This document shows positions 7,335 to 13,906 of a stretch of DNA of 14,934 nt, piece after piece. The stretch lies in NCBI GenBank assembly GCA_003165615.1, contig PLWR01000657.1:1-14934 (forward strand). Direction: 5' to 3'. Made by a program: the position numbers and the translations under genes. The notes below the pieces were generated by a model. The model ran no database searches. It was given only the letters and a program-made list of their open reading frames with translations, and was not told the DNA's origin. The stretch is from Acidobacteriota bacterium (GTDB taxonomy: Bacteria; Acidobacteriota; Terriglobia; UBA7540). How positions within the stretch are numbered: the stretch's first letter is position 1; every line of letters starts with the position of its first letter.

Positions 7335-8288
7335 TCAAGCAAAAATGTATTGCATGTAATCATCAGGGCCGGGATCAGGGCTCTGCTCGGCAAACGCCAC
7401 GGCCGCTTCCATCTCCCGGCTGACGTCCGAATCGATCTTCTCGAAATCCGCCGGGGATGCCTGGAATTTGGAAGTGAGCACTTCCTGAAACATGGGAATG
7501 GGGTCCCGTTTCTTCCACTCGGCTACTTCCTCTTTCGTCCGATATCCGGCCGGCTCAAACCGGGAATGGCCCATAAATCGGTAGGTTTTGCACTCCATCA
7601 AGGTCGGGCCGCTCCCCTGGCGCGCGCGGTCGATCGCCTCGCCGGCCGCATCATAAACCGCGAGCAGGTCCATGCCATCCACCACCATCCCGGGAATGCC
7701 ATAAGCCGCGGCGCGGTCAGCGACATTGTCAATGAGCATAGTCCTCTTATAGTGGACAGAGAAGTTGTACAGGTTGTTCTCACACACAAAGACCACCGGG
7801 AGTTTCCACACCGCGGCCAGATTGATCCCCTCGTGAAACGCGCCCTCGTTTGACGCGCCTTCACCAAAGAAGACCACGGAAACCCGGCCCGGATGCCGCA
7901 ACTGGCAAGTCCATGCGGCGCCGGTAGCAATGGGAATTCCCGCCCCCACGATGCCGTTGGCGCCCAGCATTCCTGCGCTGAAGTCGGCAATGTGCATCGA
8001 GCCTCCCATGCCCTTACAGCAACCGGTTTTCTTCGCAAACATTTCCGCCATGATGGCTTTGAGATCGACTCCCTTGGCGATGCAGTGGCCGTGCCCGCGG
8101 TGGGTGCTGGTTACATAGTCCTCCCGGGTAAGATGGGCGCATACGCCTATGGCCACCGCTTCTTCACCAATGTACTGGTGCATGCTTCCCGGCATGGGCC
8201 GCTTCATAAAGAGATGGTAGAGCTCCTCCTCGAACCGCCGGATGCGCACCATCTGCCGATAAAGCGAAAAGGCTTGTTCTTTTTCCAC
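7335..8288 (-). CDS. 2-oxoacid dehydrogenase E1 component, alpha subunit (set 1)
   Basis: The 317-residue alpha subunit paired with the beta subunit directly downstream. The ThDP motif runs from about 142 to 172, ending in E-N-N, but begins G-E-G-A where the canonical form is G-D-G; the Asp coordinates Mg2+, and Glu may substitute. Other family marks are STHRGHGHCIAKG, GCCKGMGGSMH, SNEGAFHEGINLA and the YRFMGHSRFEP loop. The open frame extends to an ATG at 8348, but the extra 20 residues are un-family-like and their codons run into a hairpin at 8340-8356. GTG at 8288, preceded by purine-rich AGGAGCAGAGAGAG and giving VEKEQAFSLYRQM, is the better start. A 477-bp noncoding stretch separates it from the cyclase gene upstream, so it could have its own promoter. 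Confidence 0.92.
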   Translation of the reverse strand: MEKEQAFSLYRQMVRIRRFEEELYHLFMKRPMPGSMHQYIGEEAVAIGVCAHLTREDYVTSTHRGHGHCIAKGVDLKAIMAEMFAKKTGCCKGMGGSMHIADFSAGMLGANGIVGAGIPIATGAAWTCQLRHPGRVSVVFFGEGASNEGAFHEGINLAAVWKLPVVFVCENNLYNFSVHYKRTMLIDNVADRAAAYGIPGMVVDGMDLLAVYDAAGEAIDRARQGSGPTLMECKTYRFMGHSRFEPAGYRTKEEVAEWKKRDPIPMFQEVLTSKFQASPADFEKIDSDVSREMEAAVAFAEQSPDPGPDDYMQYIFA

Positions 8289-8339
8289 GTTACTGCTCTC
8301 TCTGCTCCTGATTGTTGCAAATCGGGTGACGTAACTATG

Positions 8340-8400
8340 CTCCGGCAAAGCCGGAGGCTTTACGGTGGCTGGCCCCTCAAAGGGGCCGGAGCGCCACCGT
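8340..8400. repeat. Pair of hairpins upstream of E1-alpha (set 1)
   Basis: CTCCGGC at 8340-8346 pairs perfectly with 8350-8356 across AAA. ACGGTGGC at 8362-8369 pairs with 8393-8400, enclosing an inner perfect stem GGCCCCT (8371-8377) with 8381-8387. On the minus strand they lie 50-110 bases before the E1-alpha start, so they would be in its 5' leader if the transcript reads through. Confidence 0.6.
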
Positions 8401-8406
8401 CGGGAA

Positions 8407-8738
8407 AAGACCCCTCATCCGACCCCGTCCCTCGGCCACCTTCTCCCCAAGGGAGAAGGTGAGGGATTCCCTACCCTCTCCCGTGGGGAGAGGGTGGCGG
8501 CCATGCGCCGCCGGGTGAGGGGTCTTGTGCCCGGCCCTCATTCCGGAACTGTCAAACTGCGACTGCCTCCCCGGCAGAGCCGGGGGATCTCCCAACGGAT
8601 TAGACCCCCTCACCCCCACCCCTCTCCCCCAAGGGGGCGAGGGGAGAGGTAAATTGGGTTAGCACCCTCGCCCCCTTGGGGGAGAGGGTGGACCGCAACC
8701 GGCGCTTTCTTCAGCCGGGGCGGGCCGGGTGAGGGGGT
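8407..8738. repeat. Two tandem composite palindromic (REP/BIME-like) blocks
   Basis: Block A: the outer arms AAGACCCCTCA (8407-8417) and 8516-8526 are perfect inverted repeats. Inside lie an 11-bp stem (8437-8447/8451-8461) and a 10-bp stem (8473-8482/8486-8495). Block B: the outer arms 8604-8615 and 8727-8738 pair perfectly over 12 bp, with an inner 12-bp stem (8663-8674/8679-8690, one mismatch) and CCCCC/GGGGG at 8626-8637. The units share the CTCTCCCC...GGGGAGAG core with 9580-9610. No gene is present in 8349-8764: the frames here are just repeat sequence, and the strand-symmetric composition argues against coding. Confidence 0.7.
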
Positions 8739-8764
8739 TCATTCGTCATCACATTCTGCAAACC

Positions 8765-9451
8765 TCAATCCTCATCCTCGATCGCCAACAAGCGAACCGG
8801 GCAGGCATCGAGCCCATCCACGCTCAGGGCAAGCACCAGCAGCGTGAACTTCCGCTTCCGGAGCTGGTCAAGGTTGGTGGCGGACTCGATGACGGGAATC
8901 TGATTGTCCATGAGGATCTGATGGCCGGGCTGGTTGGGCACACCCTTTTTCTCAAATCCTGACGCGTCGCTGCCGAGCAACCCGATTTTCTTCTCGAGGG
9001 CCAGCCACTCGATCGCCTCGTAGGTCAAGTGCGGCCGGTCGTGCGAGTGCGGAGTCCCGTAGAACTGCGCGCAATTAAAATTGAACAACAGCATGATCCC
9101 CGGCTGGATTTCATCCTCAAAGACCTTGAGCTCAGGCAGGGTAATGGCCTCGCTGGTTTGCGCGTCCCCGGCTCGCTTGTGAGTGAAATCCAGAAGCAGG
9201 CAATCGCCAATTAGCCTTTCGAGCGGAAACGATCCCGCGTCCAACCCGTGGCGGTTGTGATGATAGGGGAACTCGATGTGCGTGCCACAGTGGGAGGACA
9301 TGTGGATGTTCTGGAGGATGTACCATACGTCAGCGGCTCTCTGGTATTGCGGCAGGAGTTCATCGGTAAAATGCGTCTCCAGCTCCAGCGAGTATTCCTC
9401 CTTGCCGGGGTGGAGCCGATGGCTCAGGTCAACAATCCTTCCTCGAATCAC
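8765..9451 (-). CDS. Cyclase family protein (kynurenine formamidase-like metal hydrolase)
   Basis: The 228-residue protein of the cyclase/KynB-like family consists of metal-dependent enzymes that hydrolyse amides or lactone-like bonds (kynurenine formamidase, isatin hydrolase). The N-terminal IVDLSHRLHPG and the metal motif H54-C-G-T-H58-I-E60-F-P-Y-H match the family pattern HxGTHxDxPxH, except that the usual Asp is Glu. The C-terminus has the typical HQILMDNQIPVIESATNLDQL segment. Length is normal. The start is GTG at 9451 with AGGAG nine bases upstream. It lies between the kinase and the first E1 pair. No tryptophan catabolic genes are near, so kynurenine formamidase is unlikely; opening of a sugar lactone or a related ring is possible but unproven. 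Confidence 0.87.
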   Translation of the reverse strand: MIRGRIVDLSHRLHPGKEEYSLELETHFTDELLPQYQRAADVWYILQNIHMSSHCGTHIEFPYHHNRHGLDAGSFPLERLIGDCLLLDFTHKRAGDAQTSEAITLPELKVFEDEIQPGIMLLFNFNCAQFYGTPHSHDRPHLTYEAIEWLALEKKIGLLGSDASGFEKKGVPNQPGHQILMDNQIPVIESATNLDQLRKRKFTLLVLALSVDGLDACPVRLLAIEDED

Positions 9452-9481
9452 GGCGTGCTACTCCTCTCACCATCGCGATGT

Positions 9482-9696
9482 GTAGCGCGGACCTGCTTTG
9501 TAGGTCCGCGGCTGGTCCTTGCCGCTACGGGAAGAACTCGAATCACTACGCCCTCCGCACGTCTGTTTTCATTCCCCCTCCCCTCGCCCCCATGGGGGAG
9601 AGGGGCCGGGGGGGTCACTCCGGGCACTTCCCTACCAGACGCAAGGCCTTGCCTGTTAGGGAAGAACCGCGGACCTACAAAGCAGGTCCGCGCTAC
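9482..9696. repeat. 215-bp element with 30-bp perfect terminal inverted repeats (MITE-like)
   Basis: Positions 9482-9511 and 9667-9696 are exact reverse complements over 30 bp. Each arm is itself a hairpin, GCGGACCT...AGGTCCGC around a 7-base loop. The interior holds a further GC-rich palindrome (about 9580-9612, CCCCTCGCCCCCATGGGGGAGAGGGG). No ORF of credible coding quality lies inside. The element occupies most of the 248-bp gap between the kinase stop (9700) and the cyclase start (9451). Read as RNA it would fold into a long stem and could reduce read-through between the two genes. Confidence 0.75.
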
Positions 9697-9699
9697 TCC

Positions 9700-11184
9700 T
9701 CATTCCGGAAACTTCTCCACCATGCGCAAATACTGGTCAAAGCGCCGCTGGTAACGTGCCGTATCCTGCGGCTTATACTCCACCAGCTCCGAGGATCGGC
9801 GGATCACATCGCGCAATTCCTGAGGCGTTCTGACGATTCCTTTCGCCAGCGCCTGTACCATTACATTTCCCGCCACGGTTGCCTCGGAAGGTCCGGCCAA
9901 AACCGCGAGCCCCGAGGCATTGGCGGTGAGCTGGCAAAGAAGAGCATTCTTCGATCCCCCGCCCACCATGTGCAACACGCGGAAGGAGCGGCCCGACAAC
10001 ACGGCAATTTCATCGAGCCACCGGCGGTAGGCAAACGCCAGGCTTTCCATGATGCACCGGGCCGTTTCTCCCGGAAGGCGCGGAACCGCCTGCCCCGTTT
10101 CCGCACAGTATTGTTGGATGGCGATTTGCATGTCCTGTGGCGCGTGGAATCGTGGCGCATCGGGATTAATGAGCGGCCCGTTTTCCGGCGCCTGTGCCGC
10201 CAGCTTGACAATTTCGTCGTAAGAATATGATTCGCCCGCCCTCATCCATGCCGCCCGCACCTGCTGGAGCAGCCACAAGCCGATAATGTTGCGGCAGAGG
10301 AAGCGGCTTTGAATCGTCAGCTCGTTGAACACTCCGGCGGCATAGGCCCGCGGTGTGGTCACGACGTCCGAAGTCAGCGTCCCAACCACCGACCACGTGC
10401 CGCAGCTCAAAAAGGCCCAGTCGCTGCCCACACCGGGGACCGCCGCCACGGCCGACGCCGTGTCGTGCGTGCAAGGAGCGATCACCACGCCGCTTTTCAA
10501 CCCCGTAGCTTCCCGCACCGATCCGAGCAATTCCCCCACCACCGTGCCGGGGTCCACAAGTTCCGGCAGCAGTGACCACGGCAGGTCCAGCCTTTCAACG
10601 ATCTCTTCACACCAGGCATTGGTCACGGGATCGAGCAATTGCGTGGAGATGGCATTGGTTCGCTCGCAGCATTTCCGCCCGGTGAGGAAGTGGGCGAAGA
10701 GGTCCGGCATCATTAGCATCGTTGCAGCGTAATCAAGGACCGGATTCCGGGCGAGACGGAGGGATAGAAGTTGAAGGGAGGTGTTAATCGGGAGCAGCGC
10801 CATGCCCGTACGACGGAATAATTCCTCCGGGGAAATCCGCGACTTCACCTGTTCTACCATCCCGGCCGTCCGGCCGTCACGATAGTGAACAGGGTTCTGC
10901 AGCAACTCACCCTGCGCTGAGAGCAGCCCATAATCGACGCCCCAGGTGTCAATCCCAATCCCTTCCACTTCCGGGCCGTAACGTCGCGTGTATTCCCTCA
11001 ATCCTCCCAGAATGTGGTTGTAAAGAGCCAGAACATCCCAATAGAGGGTTTCGCGCACCTGCACGGGGGTATTGGGAAAACGCGAAATCTCTTCCAGGGA
11101 GAGGCGGCCCTCCTGCAGTGTGCCCACCACGGCACGCCCACTCTCTGCTCCGAGATCGAAGGCAAGGAAGCGGTGAAAATCCAT
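9700..11184 (-). CDS. rhaB: Rhamnulokinase-like FGGY-family carbohydrate kinase
   Basis: This is an ATP-dependent ketose kinase; RhaB phosphorylates L-rhamnulose at O-1. The 494-residue length fits RhaB. FGGY N-domain marks are FLAFDLGAESGRAVVG (D10, G12, S15, R17) and GIGIDTWGVDYGLL (79-88). LPINTSLQLL and the catalytic base region CTHDTASAVAAVP (H240, D241) follow; the C-domain has SCGTWSVVG near 260 and MVGGGSKNALLCQL. These are specific to the RhaB subgroup rather than xylulokinase or glycerol kinase. ATG 11184 has GAGG eight bases up. It follows the RuBisCO-like gene by 57 bp, with a strong hairpin between. Neither rhamnulose-1-phosphate aldolase (RhaD) nor classical RhaA is in the window, so the physiological substrate could be another 6-deoxy- or 5-deoxy-ketose. 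Confidence 0.88.
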   Translation of the reverse strand: MDFHRFLAFDLGAESGRAVVGTLQEGRLSLEEISRFPNTPVQVRETLYWDVLALYNHILGGLREYTRRYGPEVEGIGIDTWGVDYGLLSAQGELLQNPVHYRDGRTAGMVEQVKSRISPEELFRRTGMALLPINTSLQLLSLRLARNPVLDYAATMLMMPDLFAHFLTGRKCCERTNAISTQLLDPVTNAWCEEIVERLDLPWSLLPELVDPGTVVGELLGSVREATGLKSGVVIAPCTHDTASAVAAVPGVGSDWAFLSCGTWSVVGTLTSDVVTTPRAYAAGVFNELTIQSRFLCRNIIGLWLLQQVRAAWMRAGESYSYDEIVKLAAQAPENGPLINPDAPRFHAPQDMQIAIQQYCAETGQAVPRLPGETARCIMESLAFAYRRWLDEIAVLSGRSFRVLHMVGGGSKNALLCQLTANASGLAVLAGPSEATVAGNVMVQALAKGIVRTPQELRDVIRRSSELVEYKPQDTARYQRRFDQYLRMVEKFPE

Positions 11185-11199
11185 GATCTAAACCTCGAG

Positions 11200-11235
11200 C
11201 CCATTCGGCCGGCTCTTTCGAGCCGGCCGAATGGG
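11200..11235 (-). promoter_or_regulatory. Perfect 16-bp stem with GAAA tetraloop between RLP and kinase genes
   Basis: Positions 11200-11215 and 11220-11235 are exact reverse complements. On the transcribed (minus) strand the loop is GAAA closed by C-G, a GNRA tetraloop. The hairpin begins 6 bp after the RLP stop codon and ends 15 bp before the kinase start. No U tract follows on the minus strand, so it looks like an mRNA 3'-end stabiliser or processing element within the operon, not a terminator. It may raise RLP levels relative to the kinase. Confidence 0.75.
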
Positions 11236-11241
11236 GTTGCA

Positions 11242-12588
11242 TTAGTCCAACTTCATCGGTTTGGGCTGATATTTAGGAGACACCCGCAGCCAGGGAGTCT
11301 TGGGGCGCTCGATATAACCCCACTTCTCGATGGCTCGGCGCAGTTCCTTATTTTCAGGCTTCTTCGCAAAGGTCAGGAAATCCTCGTTGGAGAGCGATCC
11401 GGCAATGGCCTGCTGCCATGACTTGGCGCCCGCAGTGTAGCCGTCCGGGTGTCCCAGCATTCCGCCACCCGAGGGAATCACGATGTCCGGGCCGTATTCC
11501 CCGATCAGGATGGGGGTCAATCCAGGGTATACACCCGCGCAGGGCATGGGGAACATGGGCTTGATGTGCCCAAGTGGCGCCAATTTAACCTGCGAAGTGC
11601 GGATGCCTTCCTCCAGGCTGACCATCGGAATGCTCGACCAGTATGTTGGGGTCAGCATTAAGTCTCCACCGCAGATGCGCACCAGCTTGGCAAAGACCGG
11701 CCAGGCGATCCGGGGTTGGGCCGCGATCATGTGCGAGGCGTGAACAAGGATGGGAACATTGATCTTGGGATCTTCTGCCAACTGGCGAAGGACGGCTAAT
11801 CCGGCCGAGTAGCAAACCAAAAGGCCACGAGCGCCCAGTTCCACCGCACGCGCTGCCTTGGCAAAAATGCGTCGTGGTTCGTCGGTAATGCTCACGAAAT
11901 AAATGGGGCGTTTTCCGGTCTTGGCCTCAGCCTTTTCCAGAGCCTGGCGCACTGCCGTCACGCGATCCTCGTAATTGCTGTTGTAGAGATCGCTCGTCAT
12001 CTCATCGTCTTTCATCATGTCAGCCCCGCCCAGAGCCGTCTGGTAGCACTGGTCGGCAACCTGCTGCGGCGTCATGCCCATCTTGGGCTTGATGATATGA
12101 AGTGATAGAGGCCGGTCTGGAACATTCAGGAGCTTGCGAATTCCCGGGACGCCAAACTTGGGGCCTTTGAATTTGGCCAACTGCTTCTCGGGAATGAAAA
12201 CATCCAGCAGCCGAAGCTTGGGACTGAAGGCAAAACAGTTTCCCGCGATGCTGAGCAGCATCATGGGTACGTTATCAATCCAGGCGTCGATGGGGAAGGC
12301 CAGTTGCACAACCGCCGAGCGGCAGTTGGGCTTGCCGGTGGGAATTTCGAAGTAACCCACCATTTTTCCGCTTAGCATGCGCCGTACTTCATCTGTTTCC
12401 TCCGCCACCTTCTGCCAGGTGCCGGTGGAGCCTTCAACCGTCATCGATTGAATCAGGGAAAAATGATCGATGAAGTCCTCGCCGGGCAGTTCGTCTTCCA
12501 TGAAGTAGGTGGCAACGATGTGGTTGGTTCGATCGATACCTTCAAAACAATTTACAAATATTTCCGGATCGTAATACCTCGTATACAT
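11242..12588 (-). CDS. RuBisCO-like protein (form IV RLP), probable ketose-phosphate enolase/isomerase/lyase
   Basis: The 448-residue homologue of the RuBisCO large subunit probably does not fix CO2. Aligned by eye to spinach numbering, it keeps E60 and T65/W66 (E52, T57-W58 in EGSTGTW), N123 (N117), K175 and K177 (K167, K169 in IIKPKMG), the carbamylated Lys with its metal ligands K201/D203/E204 (K193, D195, E196 in GGADMMKDDE), His294 (H283), and the phosphate-binding glycines (SGGGMLGHP, 373-381). Arg295 is Ala, the loop-6 Lys334 is missing from the segment SSIPMVSLEE, and Ser379 is replaced within PCAGVYP. That pattern supports metal-assisted enolisation of a 2-keto phosphate without CO2 capture. 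ATG 12588 has an AGAGGAG site seven bases upstream. It lies 23 bp after rpiR and before a RhaB-like kinase. RLPs are known to isomerise methylthioribulose-1-phosphate, enolise DK-MTP-1-phosphate, or act on apionate-derived phosphates; this member's reaction is unknown. Confidence 0.92.
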   Translation of the reverse strand: MYTRYYDPEIFVNCFEGIDRTNHIVATYFMEDELPGEDFIDHFSLIQSMTVEGSTGTWQKVAEETDEVRRMLSGKMVGYFEIPTGKPNCRSAVVQLAFPIDAWIDNVPMMLLSIAGNCFAFSPKLRLLDVFIPEKQLAKFKGPKFGVPGIRKLLNVPDRPLSLHIIKPKMGMTPQQVADQCYQTALGGADMMKDDEMTSDLYNSNYEDRVTAVRQALEKAEAKTGKRPIYFVSITDEPRRIFAKAARAVELGARGLLVCYSAGLAVLRQLAEDPKINVPILVHASHMIAAQPRIAWPVFAKLVRICGGDLMLTPTYWSSIPMVSLEEGIRTSQVKLAPLGHIKPMFPMPCAGVYPGLTPILIGEYGPDIVIPSGGGMLGHPDGYTAGAKSWQQAIAGSLSNEDFLTFAKKPENKELRRAIEKWGYIERPKTPWLRVSPKYQPKPMKLD

Positions 12589-12611
12589 GCCGTTTCTCCT
12601 CTATTATTTGG

Positions 12612-13481
12612 TTATTTTCGCTTCTTTATTTTTTGCGCTCGTAAAAGCTTCTGGCTTCTTTCTTCTGCATGGTCAGCCAGCTTCCTTGCGTCTTGCCCAC
12701 CCCAACTGCCCAGAATGAAATAAAGCGAATTTATGACGCACAGTTGGGCGGTAATGGACGACGAAACCGCGGCGTTTATGCGGTGCTCGTGGAAGGCCGT
12801 GATGAGGCGGGAGTTGGCCGCCGCCGCCAAGGGCGACTGCGGGTAATTGGTTATGGCCACCGTGCGGGCTCCGCGCCGCCGGGCCGTGCGGACTGCCTCA
12901 ACCACATGATCGGTCTGGCCCGTGTGGCTGATTCCCACCAACACGTCCCCAGTCCCCACGTTTTCAGTGGCAAAAATTTGGAGGTAGGGATCCACCACGG
13001 CAAGCGCCGAGAATCCCAGGCTGAGCAACCGTGATTCTGCATAACGCGCCACCAGTGCCGACGCGCCGATCCCCACGAACATGATTCGCCGACTGTCCTG
13101 GAGGTGCATGGCAACCCGTTCCAGAACGCGGATGTCCAGCATGCGCGCCGTCTCGGCCAGGCTTCGCCGGTTGTATTCAAACACCTGTCTGACAATGGAG
13201 GCCGGGCTCCGATCCTCGGAGAATTCCTCCAAGTTCATCGTGTCGTTCTGCGCGACAGCGGCCGCCAAGTCCAGTTGAAATTCTTTGTATCCTTCGTAAC
13301 CCAAGTCCCGGCAAAACCTGAAAGCGGTGGCAGGGCTGACGCCACACGCTTTCGCTAACGCGCCAATCGATAGGTTGCGCGCTCGCACGGGGCTCTTCAG
13401 AACGAAGCGGCCGATTCTTACCGTAGCATCAGACGCTTGCTCGATTCCTGCCCGGATTTTGCTGAGGCACGCGCCGTCCAT
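12612..13481 (-). CDS. RpiR/MurR-family transcriptional regulator with SIS domain
   Basis: The 289-residue sugar-phosphate-responsive regulator has an N-terminal RpiR-type helix-turn-helix at about 35-62 (LSIGALAKACGVSPATAFRFC, then RDLGYEGYKEF). A C-terminal SIS phosphosugar-binding domain spans about 125-255 (IMFVGIGASALVARYAESRL, SHTGQTDHVVEAV, ARTVAITN). Length and domain order are normal. ATG 13481 has AGGAGG but at a long distance of 15 bases, so translation may be weak. It is the first gene of the main cluster, 23 bp ahead of the RLP gene, so it probably controls its own operon. RpiR ligands are usually phosphosugars of the regulated pathway, consistent with the kinase product or the RLP substrate as effector. 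Confidence 0.93.
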   Translation of the reverse strand: MDGACLSKIRAGIEQASDATVRIGRFVLKSPVRARNLSIGALAKACGVSPATAFRFCRDLGYEGYKEFQLDLAAAVAQNDTMNLEEFSEDRSPASIVRQVFEYNRRSLAETARMLDIRVLERVAMHLQDSRRIMFVGIGASALVARYAESRLLSLGFSALAVVDPYLQIFATENVGTGDVLVGISHTGQTDHVVEAVRTARRRGARTVAITNYPQSPLAAAANSRLITAFHEHRINAAVSSSITAQLCVINSLYFILGSWGGQDARKLADHAEERSQKLLRAQKIKKRK

Positions 13482-13556
13482 ACTTGTTGACGTAAACCTC
13501 CTGAGTGTTGCCTGATTTCCCGAAACCGCAGAGAAAGATTTTTCGACGCCGGGCCT

Positions 13557-13591
13557 ATTGTAGTGAAAAAAAGTTTTTTGTACAACTACAT
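13557..13591 (-). promoter_or_regulatory. Candidate rpiR promoter with overlapping dyad operator
   Basis: On the minus strand TTGTAC (13586-13581) and TACAAT (13562-13557) are spaced by 18 bases, fitting sigma-70 -35 and -10 boxes (a weak -35, a 5/6 -10). The perfect dyad TGTAGT (13591-13586), N21, ACTACA (13564-13559) overlaps both boxes, and its centre is an A6-C-T8 near-palindrome. Transcription would start roughly 70 bases before the rpiR ATG. Overlap with both boxes suggests repression by the encoded RpiR protein; this is inference from position. Confidence 0.5.
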
Positions 13592-13693
13592 TCTTCTACG
13601 GAGATGGGCCATCGTAGGTCTCTTGCCTCCCCAGGTTCAACTTTGCGCCAGCCCGCCGGCATACCACATGCGACCTACCGCCTACGGTTGGCT

Positions 13694-13906
13694 TTACCCC
13701 TTGCCGAAGAATACCGGTGGCGAAACATGGAAACGCTGGCTGAGCCGCGCGATGTGGTCGCGCTGCAATCGACGCTTGCCGGAAAGAACCAGTGATACCG
13801 TGCTCTCGCTACCAAGTTCCGCGGCGATGTCCCGTTGCGAGAGTCCATTCTGATCGAGAAGAAAGCGTACTACGTCGATCGGATCGACGTCCGGCCCCGG
13901 GTATGG
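13694..13906 (-). pseudogene. Truncated XRE-family HTH gene (HigA-type antitoxin C-terminal remnant)
   Basis: The minus-strand frame between stops at 13907-13909 and 13694-13696 encodes about 70 residues: DVDPIDVVRFLLDQNGL, SQRDIAAELGSESTVSLVL, SGKRRLQRDHIARLSQRF, HVSPPVFFGKG. This matches the HTH core of HigA-like antitoxins (helix-turn-helix, then the SGKR turn), including the natural C-terminal end. No ATG, GTG or TTG start precedes it in frame. The usual N-terminal half (about 60 residues) and any toxin gene are missing, and stops lie in all frames just upstream. I read it as a decayed relic. A functional short protein from a rare start codon cannot be excluded. Confidence 0.75.

Noticed and set aside
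8289..8348. N-terminal extension of E1-alpha set 1 from ATG 8348
   Set aside because: The 20 extra residues have no family similarity, overlap a hairpin, and a GTG with a purine-rich leader sits exactly at the conserved family start.
8365..8652. Open frames across the palindrome-rich gap on both strands
   Set aside because: They are translations of repeated hairpin sequence, with Pro/Arg/Gly-rich low-complexity products and no ribosome sites or family features.
8407..8738. CRISPR array
   Set aside because: The repeats are inverted and variable in spacing, without regular direct repeats, unique spacers or cas genes.
11242..12588. Genuine CO2-fixing RuBisCO large subunit
   Set aside because: Loop-6 Lys, Arg295 and Ser379 equivalents are missing, and no small subunit or phosphoribulokinase gene is in the window.
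13505..13853. Plus-strand open frames upstream of rpiR
   Set aside because: They overlap, antisense, the HTH remnant and the candidate operator, and show no known protein features.
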